Below, one piece after another: positions 35,521-44,844 of a DNA stretch of 64,000 nucleotides. Positions within the stretch are counted from its first letter, which is position 1; each line of letters begins with the position of its first letter. This stretch comes from Candidatus Poribacteria bacterium (GTDB lineage: Bacteria; Poribacteria; WGA-4E; WGA-3G): assembly GCA_022826805.1 (NCBI GenBank), contig JAJDUH010000045.1, positions 186,001 to 250,000 of the forward strand, written 5' to 3'. A model generated the notes under the pieces. The model was not told the origin of the DNA, did not search any database, and saw only the letters and a program-made list of their open reading frames with translations. The position numbers were made by a program, and so were the translations under genes.

Positions 35521-37161
35521 ATGCAGAATAGACAACTAACCATCGGTGAATACCTGCTGAAAAAATTGAAGAGTTACAATATTGACCACATTTTCGGCAT
35601 CCCTGGGGACTATGTTGTGCAATTCTTCGATCTAATCGAGGAGAGTCCTATTCAACACATCGGCACAACACGAGAAGAAACGGCCGGATATGCGGCAGAT
35701 GCTTATGCCCGCATGAAGGGTATGGGAGTTGCGTGTGTCACTTACGGGGTCGGTGGCCTGTCTATGATCAACGCTGTTACAGGTGCCTACGCTGAAAAAT
35801 CACCCCTCGTTGTCATTAGCGGTAGCCCAGGGGTCCAAGAGCGTGAGAAAGAGGTGCTTCTGCACCATAAAGGCAGAGACTTTTACACCCAGCAACGGAT
35901 TTATGCGGAGATCACCGTTGCCACGGCCCTTCTCGACGAACCCCTTACTGCCTTTAACGAAATAGACAGAGTCCTGGATGCTGTCTATTGGCATAAGCGT
36001 CCGGGCTATATTGAGTTGCCAAGGGATATGGTGGGTGTGGAGGAGACAGGCTACCAACGTCCCTCAACGGGGAGACATGACAGTGATCCAGACACGCTGA
36101 ACGCTGCCTTAACCGATGCAATTGATTTTATAAACCAGAGCCACAATCCGATCATTTTAGCAGGGGCTGAACTCCACAGATTCGGCTACCAAGACAAATT
36201 ACGTCGCTTTGCCGAAGAGAAACAACTTCCCGTGGCGACGACTCTATTGGGCAAATCGGTTATGCCGGAGGCACACCCTCTCCACTTGGGTATTTATGGC
36301 GGCGCGACAGGCAGAGATGAGGTCACAGCAGTTGTAGAATCCTCTGATTGTGTTATCGTGCTGGGTGCTTTTATGACAGATGTGAACTTTGGAAGTTACA
36401 GGTCAAACCTCCATCAAGGGTACTGCGTCTATGCGACCTCGGATAGGATTGCGGTTCGCTATTCCACTTATGAAAATGTCATGTTTGAGGATTTTATCGA
36501 CGGCTTGCGTTCTCCGCAACTCAAGGAACGGGGAAATATAGACTTGGAATGGGTCCTGATGGTGCCAGAACCTTTCGAAATGGTGCCTGACCAACCGCTT
36601 ACAGTGCGCCGCCTGTTCCAACACCTAAATCTATTTCTCCGTGAAGATATGACGGTGATTGCGGATGTGGGGGACTGTCTCTGGGCCGCTGCGGACCTAC
36701 GGCTCCCTGAACATACAGAGTTTCTTAGCCTTGCCTATTATACATCAATGGGATTCGCAATCCCCGCCGCACTTGGTGCACAACTCAGCAAGCCCACGTT
36801 CCGCCCCCTTGTTATCGTGGGCGATGGAGCATTCCAAATGACAGGCACCGAACTCTCAACGACTATCCGTTACGGGCTGAATCCGATCGTTCTTGTGCTA
36901 AACAATTCGGGCTACGGCACTATTCGTCCGTTCATTGAGGGGAGTTTTAACGATATAGAGAATTGGGACTACACCTATGTACCCCAACTCTTAGGCACAG
37001 GACGCGCCTTTGCTGTCCAGACCGAAGGCGAATTTGAAACTGCTATGCGAGCTGCGCTTGCTGAGACCCAACATTTTGTCTTGATTGAAGCGAAACTTGA
37101 CAAATTGGATATATCGCCTGCCCTTACCCGATTGGTAAAACAGGTCACTAAGAACCTTTAA
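35521..37161 (+). CDS. ThDP-dependent 2-oxo-acid decarboxylase (pyruvate/indolepyruvate type)
   Basis: 546 residues, three-domain thiamine-diphosphate enzyme. N-terminal catalytic Glu in TTREETAGYAADAYAR; adjacent His pair in VLLHHKGRDF, the decarboxylase hallmark (HH); ThDP/Mg motif GDGAFQMTGTELS followed by VLNNSGYGT. This pattern fits PDC/indolepyruvate/branched-chain decarboxylases rather than acetolactate synthase. Product would be an aldehyde and CO2. 19 bp after the HAD gene. The aldehyde could feed the aldo/keto reductases of this region, which is speculation. Confidence 0.88.
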   Translation: MQNRQLTIGEYLLKKLKSYNIDHIFGIPGDYVVQFFDLIEESPIQHIGTTREETAGYAADAYARMKGMGVACVTYGVGGLSMINAVTGAYAEKSPLVVISGSPGVQEREKEVLLHHKGRDFYTQQRIYAEITVATALLDEPLTAFNEIDRVLDAVYWHKRPGYIELPRDMVGVEETGYQRPSTGRHDSDPDTLNAALTDAIDFINQSHNPIILAGAELHRFGYQDKLRRFAEEKQLPVATTLLGKSVMPEAHPLHLGIYGGATGRDEVTAVVESSDCVIVLGAFMTDVNFGSYRSNLHQGYCVYATSDRIAVRYSTYENVMFEDFIDGLRSPQLKERGNIDLEWVLMVPEPFEMVPDQPLTVRRLFQHLNLFLREDMTVIADVGDCLWAAADLRLPEHTEFLSLAYYTSMGFAIPAALGAQLSKPTFRPLVIVGDGAFQMTGTELSTTIRYGLNPIVLVLNNSGYGTIRPFIEGSFNDIENWDYTYVPQLLGTGRAFAVQTEGEFETAMRAALAETQHFVLIEAKLDKLDISPALTRLVKQVTKNL

Positions 37162-37264
37162 GCCCGACGGTAAGTTATCCATTTGTGTCTCTGTTTTTTA
37201 TCTTTATCTGGGGCGTAAACGCTTGAAATTGAGGAAGGCACTCACATCGGTCTCTCCTCTGGAT

Positions 37265-38185
37265 ATGACGATGTCTGAAAAAAAACGGAATCAAGAAGAA
37301 CTTTTCATACAACTGATAGAAAAAGCGGATATCTTGCTCACTCGTTTAGGTGCGCTTCCGGGGCAGCTGCCGAATTCAGTGCTTGACGCCATGCTTGAGG
37401 ACCACATCGCCTTTCGATGGCGTGCCCAGAATGGGTCAGGGTATTTAATTCCGGTGAAACATCCGAACCTCGTAGGTTTATCGGATTTGATCGGGATAGA
37501 GCGACAATCCAGAGAACTCGATAGGAACACACGACAGTTCCTACAAGGCTTGCCAACTAACCACGTCCTGTTATGGGGGGATCGCGGCACCGGCAAATCT
37601 TCACTTGTGAAGGGTATGCTGGCGCGTTACGCCGATGATGGGCTTCGGTTGATTGGTGTCAGTAAAGAGGGGCTTGTCCACCTACAGGAGATTGCCGAGG
37701 TGCTATGGGAGCGTCCCGAACGCTATATCCTTTTCTGCGACGACCTCGCCTTTAATGAAGATGAACCCGAATATCGGGAGTTGAAAGCGATGTTAGAAGG
37801 CGGAATCTCTGCGTGCCCGGACAACGTCCTCATTTATGCCACCTCAAATCGTCGACACTTGATGCCTCGACAGGTTCGCGATAACCGGTATCCACAGAAT
37901 GAGGAAGATGAATTATACCCGCGCGAAGCGACAGAAGAAAAGGTCTCCTTAAGCGATCGATTTGGGTTACGCCTCTCTTTCCAACGAATATCACAAGATA
38001 CCTATTTACAGATCGTCTCCCACTATGCGGAAAAACATGGGATTTCTGTCTCAACGGAAGCGTTACACCGCGCGGCACTGGAGTGGGAGGCATCCTCAAG
38101 TGGACGTTCAGGACGGGTCGCCTACCAGTTCGTGGCGGATCTCGCTGGACGATTAGCACTTGAATCAAATACACACGGAAAATAA
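37265..38185 (+). CDS. DUF815 P-loop ATPase
   Basis: About 306 residues from ATG 37265; the frame is open to a TTG at 37223 with no good SD at any candidate, so the start is uncertain. DUF815 AAA-like ATPase: Walker A WGDRGTGKSSLV, Walker B YILFCDDLAF, sensor-type VLIYATSNRRHLMPR, SLSDRFGLRLSF arginine-finger region. Family function is unknown; sometimes linked with cell-envelope or DNA-related stress. Same strand as the decarboxylase. Confidence 0.88.
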   Translation: MTMSEKKRNQEELFIQLIEKADILLTRLGALPGQLPNSVLDAMLEDHIAFRWRAQNGSGYLIPVKHPNLVGLSDLIGIERQSRELDRNTRQFLQGLPTNHVLLWGDRGTGKSSLVKGMLARYADDGLRLIGVSKEGLVHLQEIAEVLWERPERYILFCDDLAFNEDEPEYRELKAMLEGGISACPDNVLIYATSNRRHLMPRQVRDNRYPQNEEDELYPREATEEKVSLSDRFGLRLSFQRISQDTYLQIVSHYAEKHGISVSTEALHRAALEWEASSSGRSGRVAYQFVADLAGRLALESNTHGK

Positions 38186-38253
38186 TGGCACACATTATGT
38201 GCCGCAACATATAATTCGCACGGTTTCTAACTGGGCAATTTAGGGAGGTTTTT

Positions 38254-38889
38254 ATGAAAACCAAGGTAATTTTCTATTTGGCACTTACTCTTTTCCTGAG
38301 TGGGATGATTTTGATGCAAACAGTCAATGCTGCACCAACAAAAGGCACCCTGCGTATCAGCGGTGATAACAGTTGGGTTGCGTTCATCAACGGTGAAGAA
38401 GTCGCTGCGAATGGCAATTGGCAACAACCGACTGTAAGCGAATTTAAACTGGACAAAGGTTTCGCGCAGATTGCTGTTTATGTCCACGACGCGGAACCCG
38501 GTGCTGCAGGTAGAGGAGGGTTCCTCGCCGATATTATCCTCAACGATAAACCCGATTACATCGGAACCGGTGAAGACGGGTGGCGATGTGATACCGGTGA
38601 CCCCATCGCCGATCGGAAAGATGATTGGATGGAGGTTAATTTCGACGACAGCGATTGGGAAGATCAGCTTGAAATTTATGAAAAATTCGGGGCAGGTATC
38701 TGGGGGTTCGGCGCTGCACAGATGCGCGCAATTCTCAACGACCCGGATTGTGAAGCGAATTGGGTGTGGTGTGGTCCTAACGACGTCGAAGATGACATCT
38801 ATTTTCGATATACCATCGGTAGCCTTTCTGTTGAACCTGAAGACAAGCTCACTACCACGTGGGCACGCATTAAGAGAGAAAAACTGTAA
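38254..38889 (+). CDS. Secreted beta-sandwich-like protein, tandem paralogue A
   Basis: 211 residues. Signal peptide with cleavage near VNAAP; GGAGG upstream. Mature part shares with the next gene: LRI(S/N)GDNSWV.F(I/V)NGEEVA, IAVYVHDAEPGAAGRGG, the IWGFGAA.MR block, NWVWCGPNDVEDDIYFR and a TTTWA/GxxK tail. Trp/Gly/Asp-rich beta pattern suggests a galactose-binding or PA14-like fold, not confirmed. It has several Cys (RCDTG, DCEA, VWCG) absent from its sibling, possible disulfides. No known function. Confidence 0.65.
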   Translation: MKTKVIFYLALTLFLSGMILMQTVNAAPTKGTLRISGDNSWVAFINGEEVAANGNWQQPTVSEFKLDKGFAQIAVYVHDAEPGAAGRGGFLADIILNDKPDYIGTGEDGWRCDTGDPIADRKDDWMEVNFDDSDWEDQLEIYEKFGAGIWGFGAAQMRAILNDPDCEANWVWCGPNDVEDDIYFRYTIGSLSVEPEDKLTTTWARIKREKL

Positions 38890-38912
38890 CTCTTGCAATA
38901 AAGGAGAATCAG

Positions 38913-39524
38913 ATGAAAAAGTTTTTTGTTCCAGTAATTTTGGTTTTAGCATTCGCCTTAATCGTTCCAAACGTTTGGAGCGCGACACTCCGCATCAACG
39001 GCGATAACTCCTGGGTGGGGTTTGTTAACGGCGAAGAGGTGGCAGACGGCAATAATTGGCAGGAAGCAAGCATTACGGAATTTGACATGCCGGACGGATA
39101 CGCCGTTATCGCTATCTACGTCCACGATGCTGAACCCGGTGCCGCTGGACGCGGCGGTGCACTGTTTGATGTTATCCTCGATGACGATACATATATCCCG
39201 TCTGATGATACTTGGCTGGCAGATGCCGGAGCACCGATTGCCGAGCGGGACGACGGATGGGAGGAGCCCGATTTTGATGATAGCGGTTGGGACAACGCAA
39301 CGCAGCTTGACCAGTTCGGTGGCGGTATCTGGGGCTTCGGTGCAGCCACGATGCGTCAGACTTTAAAAGATCCCGATTCAACTGCATACTGGGTTTGGGC
39401 GGGTCCGAACGACGTGGAAGATGACGTATATTTCCGTAAAGTTGTCGGAACACTGCCAACGACACCTGTCGAACCGGGTGGAAAAGCTACCACAACATGG
39501 GGCTCTTTGAAGGCAGATCAATAA
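38913..39524 (+). CDS. Secreted beta-sandwich-like protein, tandem paralogue B
   Basis: 203 residues with signal peptide (cleavage near VWSAT) and AAAGGAG before ATG 38913, 23 bp after its paralogue. Shares the whole conserved framework of the preceding gene (roughly half the residues by eye), but lacks its cysteines. Recent tandem duplication followed by divergence. Likely one transcript and the same surface or periplasmic role. Confidence 0.65.
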   Translation: MKKFFVPVILVLAFALIVPNVWSATLRINGDNSWVGFVNGEEVADGNNWQEASITEFDMPDGYAVIAIYVHDAEPGAAGRGGALFDVILDDDTYIPSDDTWLADAGAPIAERDDGWEEPDFDDSGWDNATQLDQFGGGIWGFGAATMRQTLKDPDSTAYWVWAGPNDVEDDVYFRKVVGTLPTTPVEPGGKATTTWGSLKADQ

Positions 39525-39535
39525 ATAGCGCGTGA

Positions 39536-39596
39536 AGCCCAACGCTAAGTACACAGACACTTATGAAGCGTTGGGTTTCACTACGTTCAACCCAAC
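39536..39596. repeat. GTTGGGTT/AACCCAAC hairpin element, copy 1
   Basis: AGCGTTGGGTTTCA...TTCAACCCAAC at 39567-39596 forms a hairpin; the same GTTGGG arm can also pair with CCCAACGCT at 39538-39546. It lies between converging genes and may act as a two-way terminator. A second copy is at 44651-44682. Confidence 0.5.
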
Positions 39597-40898
39597 CTAC
39601 GAACTATTCACCATTTCAATTACTTGCGCAATTACTGCGAAAACCATCTCAATATCGGACTCCTCAAGACATGAATAAGCCACCCGAAGCCCTGTTTCGC
39701 CGAGTGCGATCGTGCCGAGGCCGTGTTCGTCAAGGAGGTGCTGTCGGGCCAACTCAGCACTCGCAGATTTTAGGTTTAGACACATGAAATAACCGGCGTG
39801 ACTTGGGTATACTTCCCAGAGTTTGGCATACCGTGAATCGGAGGCGACTTTTTTTGCTTTTAACGCACGTTCCTTGAGAATCTCATAGTTACGCTGTTTC
39901 TGCTCAGCATAGCCTCGTGCTTTCATTGCTTCAAGAATGAGTGTCTGAGAGACCTGTGATGCACCGGAGGTATCCGCTCGGATCAGTCCACTGAGTTTCT
40001 GTTCGAGTGGCTGCATTGTCGCCTCTTCAATCCCAAAACTCATAAATGCGACGCGTAAACCCCATGCGTATTCCTCTTTTGTAGCACCGTCTATCTTGAC
40101 AGGCACTACATTCGGATGGCATCCAACTAACATTCCGAAAAGCGATTCGTGCATCACTGATGCGTCATACCACAAACCCGCATAAGCATCGTCAATCATA
40201 ACAAGGATGTGACATCCAGCATCGGCACGTGCTACAATAGCATCGACAATCTGTTGCGCTTCTGTGCGATTAATCGCGTAGCCGGTAGGATTATGTGGAA
40301 AATTCAGGAGAACCAGCAACTTTTCATCGGTGGCGTTGGTAAGCGTCTCTCGAAAGCCAGAGGTGTTAAACTCGTTCGCAGCGTTGAAGAACGGATAGGT
40401 CTGAATAGCTGCTTCCGCCTTGGTCTGGAAGATGAGACGATAATTTCCCCAGATCATATCCGGGAGAACAAGCGTGTCTCCACTATCCACAAAAAGTTCA
40501 GCGATTAAACTAAACCCGTGTGTCATACCACTCGTCACAATCGGTAGACTCAAGGTTGCCTCGGCGAGTGAAGGATTTTCTTCCAAAAGATGGGTTTTCC
40601 ACGTCTCACGTAATTCGGGTTGACCGAGGACGGGTGCGTATCCATAGACCCCTTCAAGTGTGAGCTCAGGCACCAGTTCCCGCGAAACAGCGAGATGCAT
40701 CATGTCGCCATCTTCTGAGGCAATTGCACGTGTGGCGTTGAAACGATGCGCTTTTATATTCGCCTCTGCCGTCTGGCTCAATATACCTTTAGGCAAGTAG
40801 ATACGCTTCCCCAGCTCCGAGAGTAGTGTGAAAACTGACGGAGCGGAAGTACGAATTCGTTCGTTTAGTTCAATTGCTATAGGATTTAAGTCTTGCAT
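39597..40898 (-). CDS. Class I/II PLP-dependent aminotransferase
   Basis: 434 residues. ATG 40898 is preferred over the TTG at 40940; neither has a good SD. Fold-type I aminotransferase: GYAPVLGQPELRETW, TSGMTHGFSLIAEL, LLNFPHNPTGYAI, IDDAYAGLWY and the PLP Lys in KIDGATKEEYAWGLRVAF. C-terminal GETGLRVAYS supplies the carboxylate-binding Arg. Aspartate/tyrosine aminotransferase-like; the exact substrate is unknown. Confidence 0.88.
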   Translation of the reverse strand: MQDLNPIAIELNERIRTSAPSVFTLLSELGKRIYLPKGILSQTAEANIKAHRFNATRAIASEDGDMMHLAVSRELVPELTLEGVYGYAPVLGQPELRETWKTHLLEENPSLAEATLSLPIVTSGMTHGFSLIAELFVDSGDTLVLPDMIWGNYRLIFQTKAEAAIQTYPFFNAANEFNTSGFRETLTNATDEKLLVLLNFPHNPTGYAINRTEAQQIVDAIVARADAGCHILVMIDDAYAGLWYDASVMHESLFGMLVGCHPNVVPVKIDGATKEEYAWGLRVAFMSFGIEEATMQPLEQKLSGLIRADTSGASQVSQTLILEAMKARGYAEQKQRNYEILKERALKAKKVASDSRYAKLWEVYPSHAGYFMCLNLKSASAELARQHLLDEHGLGTIALGETGLRVAYSCLEESDIEMVFAVIAQVIEMVNSS

Positions 40899-41067
40899 GG
40901 TTTGTGAAGTCTCAGTCAATAATAAACGGACAACAGACAATAAACAAAATAGTAAGATTTTCTGAAGTTAATTGTGGACTTTCGACAACTAAATGTCAAC
41001 CGATTTCTTTTAATATCTGTTTAACTAAACAAAGCTTATACATTCTTCTCAGCAATAGGACGAAAAC

Positions 41068-42141
41068 ATGAAAGCACTTTTGAAGAGTCTGATATTCCTC
41101 ATTATCCTTACCCTCGTAATCGGTTTCGGCATCGTGGTCTATCTCCTTCAAGCACCACCAGTTGAACAGACAGGGGTACCGAAACTCCAAATTCATGCAC
41201 GTACAGCACTCCGTAAAAGACCAACAGTTGACTCAATGCCGCTCGTGAAGACCAAAGACGTTTACCGATTTAGTCTCGATCAGCAATACATCAGCAATTT
41301 GAATAGCGGTAAATTGGCGCGTGAACTTTTGTTTAACGCGTCGTTGGGACATCGAGCAAAGTTAAAAGCACAAGATTTGGACGAATCTTTGAAAAGGGCA
41401 ACTGATTGGCAAAAAATGTTTTCCGATTTAACAGAAAACATTCGATTCCGTCCGAGTCCGTCCCTCATAGAAGTCCTGCTAAGCGGCGAGGAGTGGCACC
41501 TCAGAGATGCCACGGGTGCTGGCTATACGGTTGTGAGAACCGACGATAACGTTGGTGTCTACCTACCCGATCTAAAAGAAGCGTTTGACGCAAACAAGAT
41601 TACGCTCTCCACAGACTTGGAAATCTCGACGCAAAAAACAAATAAACGGTGGCTGATTAAAGACAACAAAGGGAAACAGGCTTACAGCATCGAGCACGTT
41701 GAAGGGAAACTACACGTCTACCAGCAATCGAAATTTACGATTCCTACCTTCCTGTTTGAGACGGATTCAGCATTCGCTTCTTCCCTTTCGGAAGGCAAGT
41801 TACCGTCGGAATTAATTCAAGAATTCGTGAAGGAAAACCTGTCTCTATCACGACGGGCACAAGTATCGGTAGGAAAAGACGGTGAGAGTTGGACAATAAG
41901 CAGTCCTCCGTTAAAATATGACATCCTAAGCGAAAACAGTCGGTTGAAGGTCTATCTGAATCTTGATAGCAAATGGCTCCGCGTTAAGATAGACGACAAT
42001 ACAAACGGGTGGGTGCAAAGCGAACGCGGTACCATTTTCAAGCCACCTCCTCCGCTCCTTAGCTCACGCCAGATAGCCAAAGAACGCCTGCTTGTTCTCA
42101 TTGACAAACTAAAAGACAGGGTCGGGATTTCCAATGAGTAA
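41068..42141 (+). CDS. Single-pass anchored protein with duplicated domain, unknown
   Basis: 357 residues. N-terminal membrane anchor (LIFLIILTLVIGFGIVVYLL). The rest is periplasmic-type: two related units with (S/E)GKL(A/P)(R/S)EL followed by a strand-rich part ending in VYLPD / VYLNL (about 70-170 and 230-300). SKWLRVKIDDNTNGWVQSE near the C-terminus resembles an SH3-type strand pattern. Overlaps the S66 peptidase start by 8 bp, so co-translated; a cell-wall role is possible on that ground only. Confidence 0.55.
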   Translation: MKALLKSLIFLIILTLVIGFGIVVYLLQAPPVEQTGVPKLQIHARTALRKRPTVDSMPLVKTKDVYRFSLDQQYISNLNSGKLARELLFNASLGHRAKLKAQDLDESLKRATDWQKMFSDLTENIRFRPSPSLIEVLLSGEEWHLRDATGAGYTVVRTDDNVGVYLPDLKEAFDANKITLSTDLEISTQKTNKRWLIKDNKGKQAYSIEHVEGKLHVYQQSKFTIPTFLFETDSAFASSLSEGKLPSELIQEFVKENLSLSRRAQVSVGKDGESWTISSPPLKYDILSENSRLKVYLNLDSKWLRVKIDDNTNGWVQSERGTIFKPPPPLLSSRQIAKERLLVLIDKLKDRVGISNE

Positions 42142-43186
42142 AACAAAGCCGAAGATGCTGCGACCCGGGAGCCGTATTGCGGCGATTTCGCTCTCTTGGG
42201 GTGGTCCTGGCACTATTCCCCATCGCTACCAGATAGGCAAACAGCAATTCGAAGATGAATTCGGCGTGACGGTTATCGAAACAGAACATGCTTTGCGCGA
42301 TGCAGACTGGCTTGCTAAAAATCCGAAAGCACGTGCCGACGATTTGATGGCAGCCTTTGCCAATGAGACAATTGACGGAATTATCTCAACAATCGGTGGT
42401 GAAGATTCGATCCGCACGCTGCCATATCTTGATTTGGATCTGATTCGGAATAAGCCGAAAGTCTTCATGGGTTTTTCAGATACGACTATATCGCACGCTG
42501 CCTGCTTTAAAGCGGGTATCGTCTCATTCTACGGTCCCTCGTTTATGGCGGGATTCGCCGAAAACGGTGGAATGTTTCCGTATATGGTGGATTCCGTCCG
42601 ACGCACGCTCTTCTCTACGGAACCGCTCGGTATTATTGAACCCAACCGCACAGGGTGGACGGTTGAATATTTGCCCTGGGAGAACCCTGAAAACCAATCA
42701 ATTCGTCGAAAGCTGAATGCCTGTACCGGTTGGAGATTTCATCAGGAGGCGGGTGTCGTTGAAGGACAACTTTTTGGGGGCTGCGTTGAAGTTTTAGACT
42801 GGCTTCGCGGGACTGACTATTTCTCTGCTACTGGTGATCTTCAGGGTGCTGTGCTATTCTTGGAAACCTCTGAAGGCGCACCGCCACCTTCGTTTCTAAC
42901 AGAATTTGTGAGATGCCTTGCGGCAATGGGTATTCTTGAGGGACTCAGCGGTATTCTGCTCGGACGCCCTGGCGGCGGTGTTGATCCTCAAACCTTCCAC
43001 GAATACGACGAAGCACTCTGTAAAGCGGTTCGCGAGGAACATGGACTAAACGATATGCCGATTGTCACCAATATGGACTTCGGTCATACCGATCCGATGT
43101 TTGTGATTCCTATTGGTATGAAGGTCCGGATCGATTCTACAAAACAGGAAATCGCTATTGACGAAGCAGCAGTTATTAGCAACTGA
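42134..43186 (+). CDS. S66-family peptidase, LD-carboxypeptidase/MccF-like
   Basis: 350 residues. Serine peptidase of the LdcA/MccF family: nucleophile Ser in MGFSDTTI, catalytic Glu in VLFLETSEG and His in DFGHTDPMFV. Length and the SEG/PPPSF loop fit the MccF branch, which degrades microcin C-type aminoacyl-nucleotides, more than muropeptide LD-carboxypeptidases. Overlaps the preceding anchored-protein gene. No signal peptide, so cytoplasmic. Confidence 0.9.
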   Translation: MSKTKPKMLRPGSRIAAISLSWGGPGTIPHRYQIGKQQFEDEFGVTVIETEHALRDADWLAKNPKARADDLMAAFANETIDGIISTIGGEDSIRTLPYLDLDLIRNKPKVFMGFSDTTISHAACFKAGIVSFYGPSFMAGFAENGGMFPYMVDSVRRTLFSTEPLGIIEPNRTGWTVEYLPWENPENQSIRRKLNACTGWRFHQEAGVVEGQLFGGCVEVLDWLRGTDYFSATGDLQGAVLFLETSEGAPPPSFLTEFVRCLAAMGILEGLSGILLGRPGGGVDPQTFHEYDEALCKAVREEHGLNDMPIVTNMDFGHTDPMFVIPIGMKVRIDSTKQEIAIDEAAVISN

Positions 43187-43189
43187 AAA

Positions 43190-43312
43190 AAGTCAGCCAA
43201 AGCACCGAACAATGCAACAACAGCGCATTGCGTCCGCGTTCTTTGTCTCATAGTCTATCGTACTTTGCAAAGTTAGCCAAGGCATGTAGCAATGCAACAA
43301 CGGCGCATTGCG
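43190..43312. repeat. Two-copy 43-bp intergenic repeat, 80-bp period
   Basis: Unit AAGT(C/T)AGCCAA(A/G)GCA followed by CAATGCAACAAC(A/G)GCGCATTGCG at 43190-43232 and 43270-43312. Each contains a CAATGC/GCATTG stem. Only two copies with unlike 37-bp separation, so not CRISPR. The surrounding 43187-43377 gap has no gene. Confidence 0.6.
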
Positions 43313-43377
43313 CCCCCGACAAGACACCTATACCCTGCCAAGGTGTTCCTGATTGTACGCTTGCGCTAAATTAAAAA

Positions 43378-44568
43378 ATGAAAATCCTTTTTTTATCTCC
43401 CACTGTACCGTTCCCACTCACCGACGGCGGACGTATCCGGGTTTTCAACCTCCTCAAACAGATCGCACAAAAAAACAAGGTAACGCTGCTCGCCTTAGAG
43501 ACGCAGTCAACGGATGCAGACGGCGTAGCGGAACTCCAGCAGTTAGGCATCCAGGTTCACCTTGTCCGAAACGCGCAGACGCTCCCACGCGTATCTTTTG
43601 ACACCCTGATCAAGGCGTTTTTCAGAAGGCAACCTATCACTGTTGCCCGCTACGACGTGCCTACCTACCGACAGAAAATCAGGGAACTCATCGCAGTGCA
43701 AACCTTCGATCTTGTGCACTATGAGATGTTCCACACGGCACAGTTTTATACAGAAACAAATCTCCCTGGTGTGCTTTCACAGCAAAATGTCGATTCTGCA
43801 ATCTGGCGTAGGCTCTGCAGTGAGACTACCAATCCGTTCTATAAGTTCACCTATTGGACGCAGCAACTCGCATTCCAGCGCTATGAACGCGTGCTAAGTC
43901 CGAAGTTTAACGCTGTTACCTGTACCTCTGATATTGATGCCGCAGTTTTTCAACAGCACTGCACGACAGACGCTATCGAGATAATTCCAAACGGTGTAGA
44001 CATTACGCATTACCTGCCGGATTTCACCTCTGAAGCCCCAGCGCATCTCATCTATATCGGGAGTATGGACTGGTATCCGAATGAGGATGCAGTCGCTTTT
44101 TTCACCGATGAAGTGTTCCCACTGATTCAGGAAAAGGTCTCCAATGTCACGTTCTCAATTGTCGGTGGGAATCCATCTGCGCGTGTGCGAAAATTGGCAG
44201 AAAAGGAAGGAATTGTTGTCACCGGACGCGTGCCGGAGATTAAACCCTATTTCGCTGAAGCGACGGTCTTTGTCGTGCCGTTGCGGATCGGGAGCGGCAC
44301 CCGTCTGAAGATTCTTGAAGCGTTAGCGATGGGGAAAGCGATTGTCTCCACGACTGTTGGCGCGGAGGGATTGGACCTCAGAAATAGGGAGGAGATTTTT
44401 ATTGCTGATGAACCGACTGCTTTTGCGGACGCTGTTACTCGACTGCTCATGGATTCCGAACTCCGTCGTCGGATTGGGGAAAACGGTCGTGCTCGCGTGG
44501 AACAGGATTACGATTGGCAGCGTATTGGTGAGAAGCTGCATGGGGTTTATGCTAAAATTCTTGGGTAA
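43378..44568 (+). CDS. GT4-family glycosyltransferase
   Basis: 396 residues, GT-B fold. N-terminal MKILFLSPTVPFPLTDGGR; acceptor-side region to ~200; donor half with IIPNGVDITHYLP, LIYIGSMDWYPNEDAV, VVTGRVPEIKPYFAEATVFVVP, and the EX7E-like GTRLKILEALAMGKAIVST. Similar to PEP-CTERM/exopolysaccharide-associated sugar transferases. Cytoplasmic face; sugar and acceptor unknown. No other polysaccharide gene is in the window. Confidence 0.9.
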   Translation: MKILFLSPTVPFPLTDGGRIRVFNLLKQIAQKNKVTLLALETQSTDADGVAELQQLGIQVHLVRNAQTLPRVSFDTLIKAFFRRQPITVARYDVPTYRQKIRELIAVQTFDLVHYEMFHTAQFYTETNLPGVLSQQNVDSAIWRRLCSETTNPFYKFTYWTQQLAFQRYERVLSPKFNAVTCTSDIDAAVFQQHCTTDAIEIIPNGVDITHYLPDFTSEAPAHLIYIGSMDWYPNEDAVAFFTDEVFPLIQEKVSNVTFSIVGGNPSARVRKLAEKEGIVVTGRVPEIKPYFAEATVFVVPLRIGSGTRLKILEALAMGKAIVSTTVGAEGLDLRNREEIFIADEPTAFADAVTRLLMDSELRRRIGENGRARVEQDYDWQRIGEKLHGVYAKILG

Positions 44569-44583
44569 TTTCTTGTGTTTATT

Positions 44584-44844
44584 ATCTAAATCGTGGATTA
44601 CGCAGATTACACAGGTTTAAAGGTTTTCTGTGTATCCAAGGTTTGGTAAGAGCGTTGGGTTTCAACTGTGTTTCAACCCAACTTATGGAATATTGAAGGC
44701 ATTGCGGTAGGAAGCACCGCACCTCCCTCTTTTTAAGGAGCAAGGTTAAAAACCTCGCTGCCAATTTTAAAGGAAAAATTGAAATACACTGCCGACTTGT
44801 GGTAAAATAATTAAAAAATTTTCACACAACAAAGGAGTTAGCAG
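44584..44844. repeat. Intergenic repeat cluster and terminator-like hairpins before aconitase
   Basis: Contains ATCGTGGATTACGCAG-ATTACACAGG (44590-44614; sister at 59379-59423), a GTTGGGTT/AACCCAAC hairpin (44651-44682, copy 2), and TGCGGT/ACCGCA (44703-44721) followed by CTCCCTCTTTTT, a plausible terminator for the glycosyltransferase. No gene. Confidence 0.5.
44779..44808 (+). promoter_or_regulatory. Promoter of the aconitase gene
   Basis: TTGAAA (44779-44784), 18-bp spacer ending TGG (extended -10), TAAAAT (44803-44808). Start near 44815; AAAGGAG at about 44831 precedes ATG 44845. Confidence 0.6.

Noticed and set aside
43190..43312. Possible CRISPR array
   Set aside because: Only two repeat units with unequal, gene-gap-like separation and no cas genes in the window.
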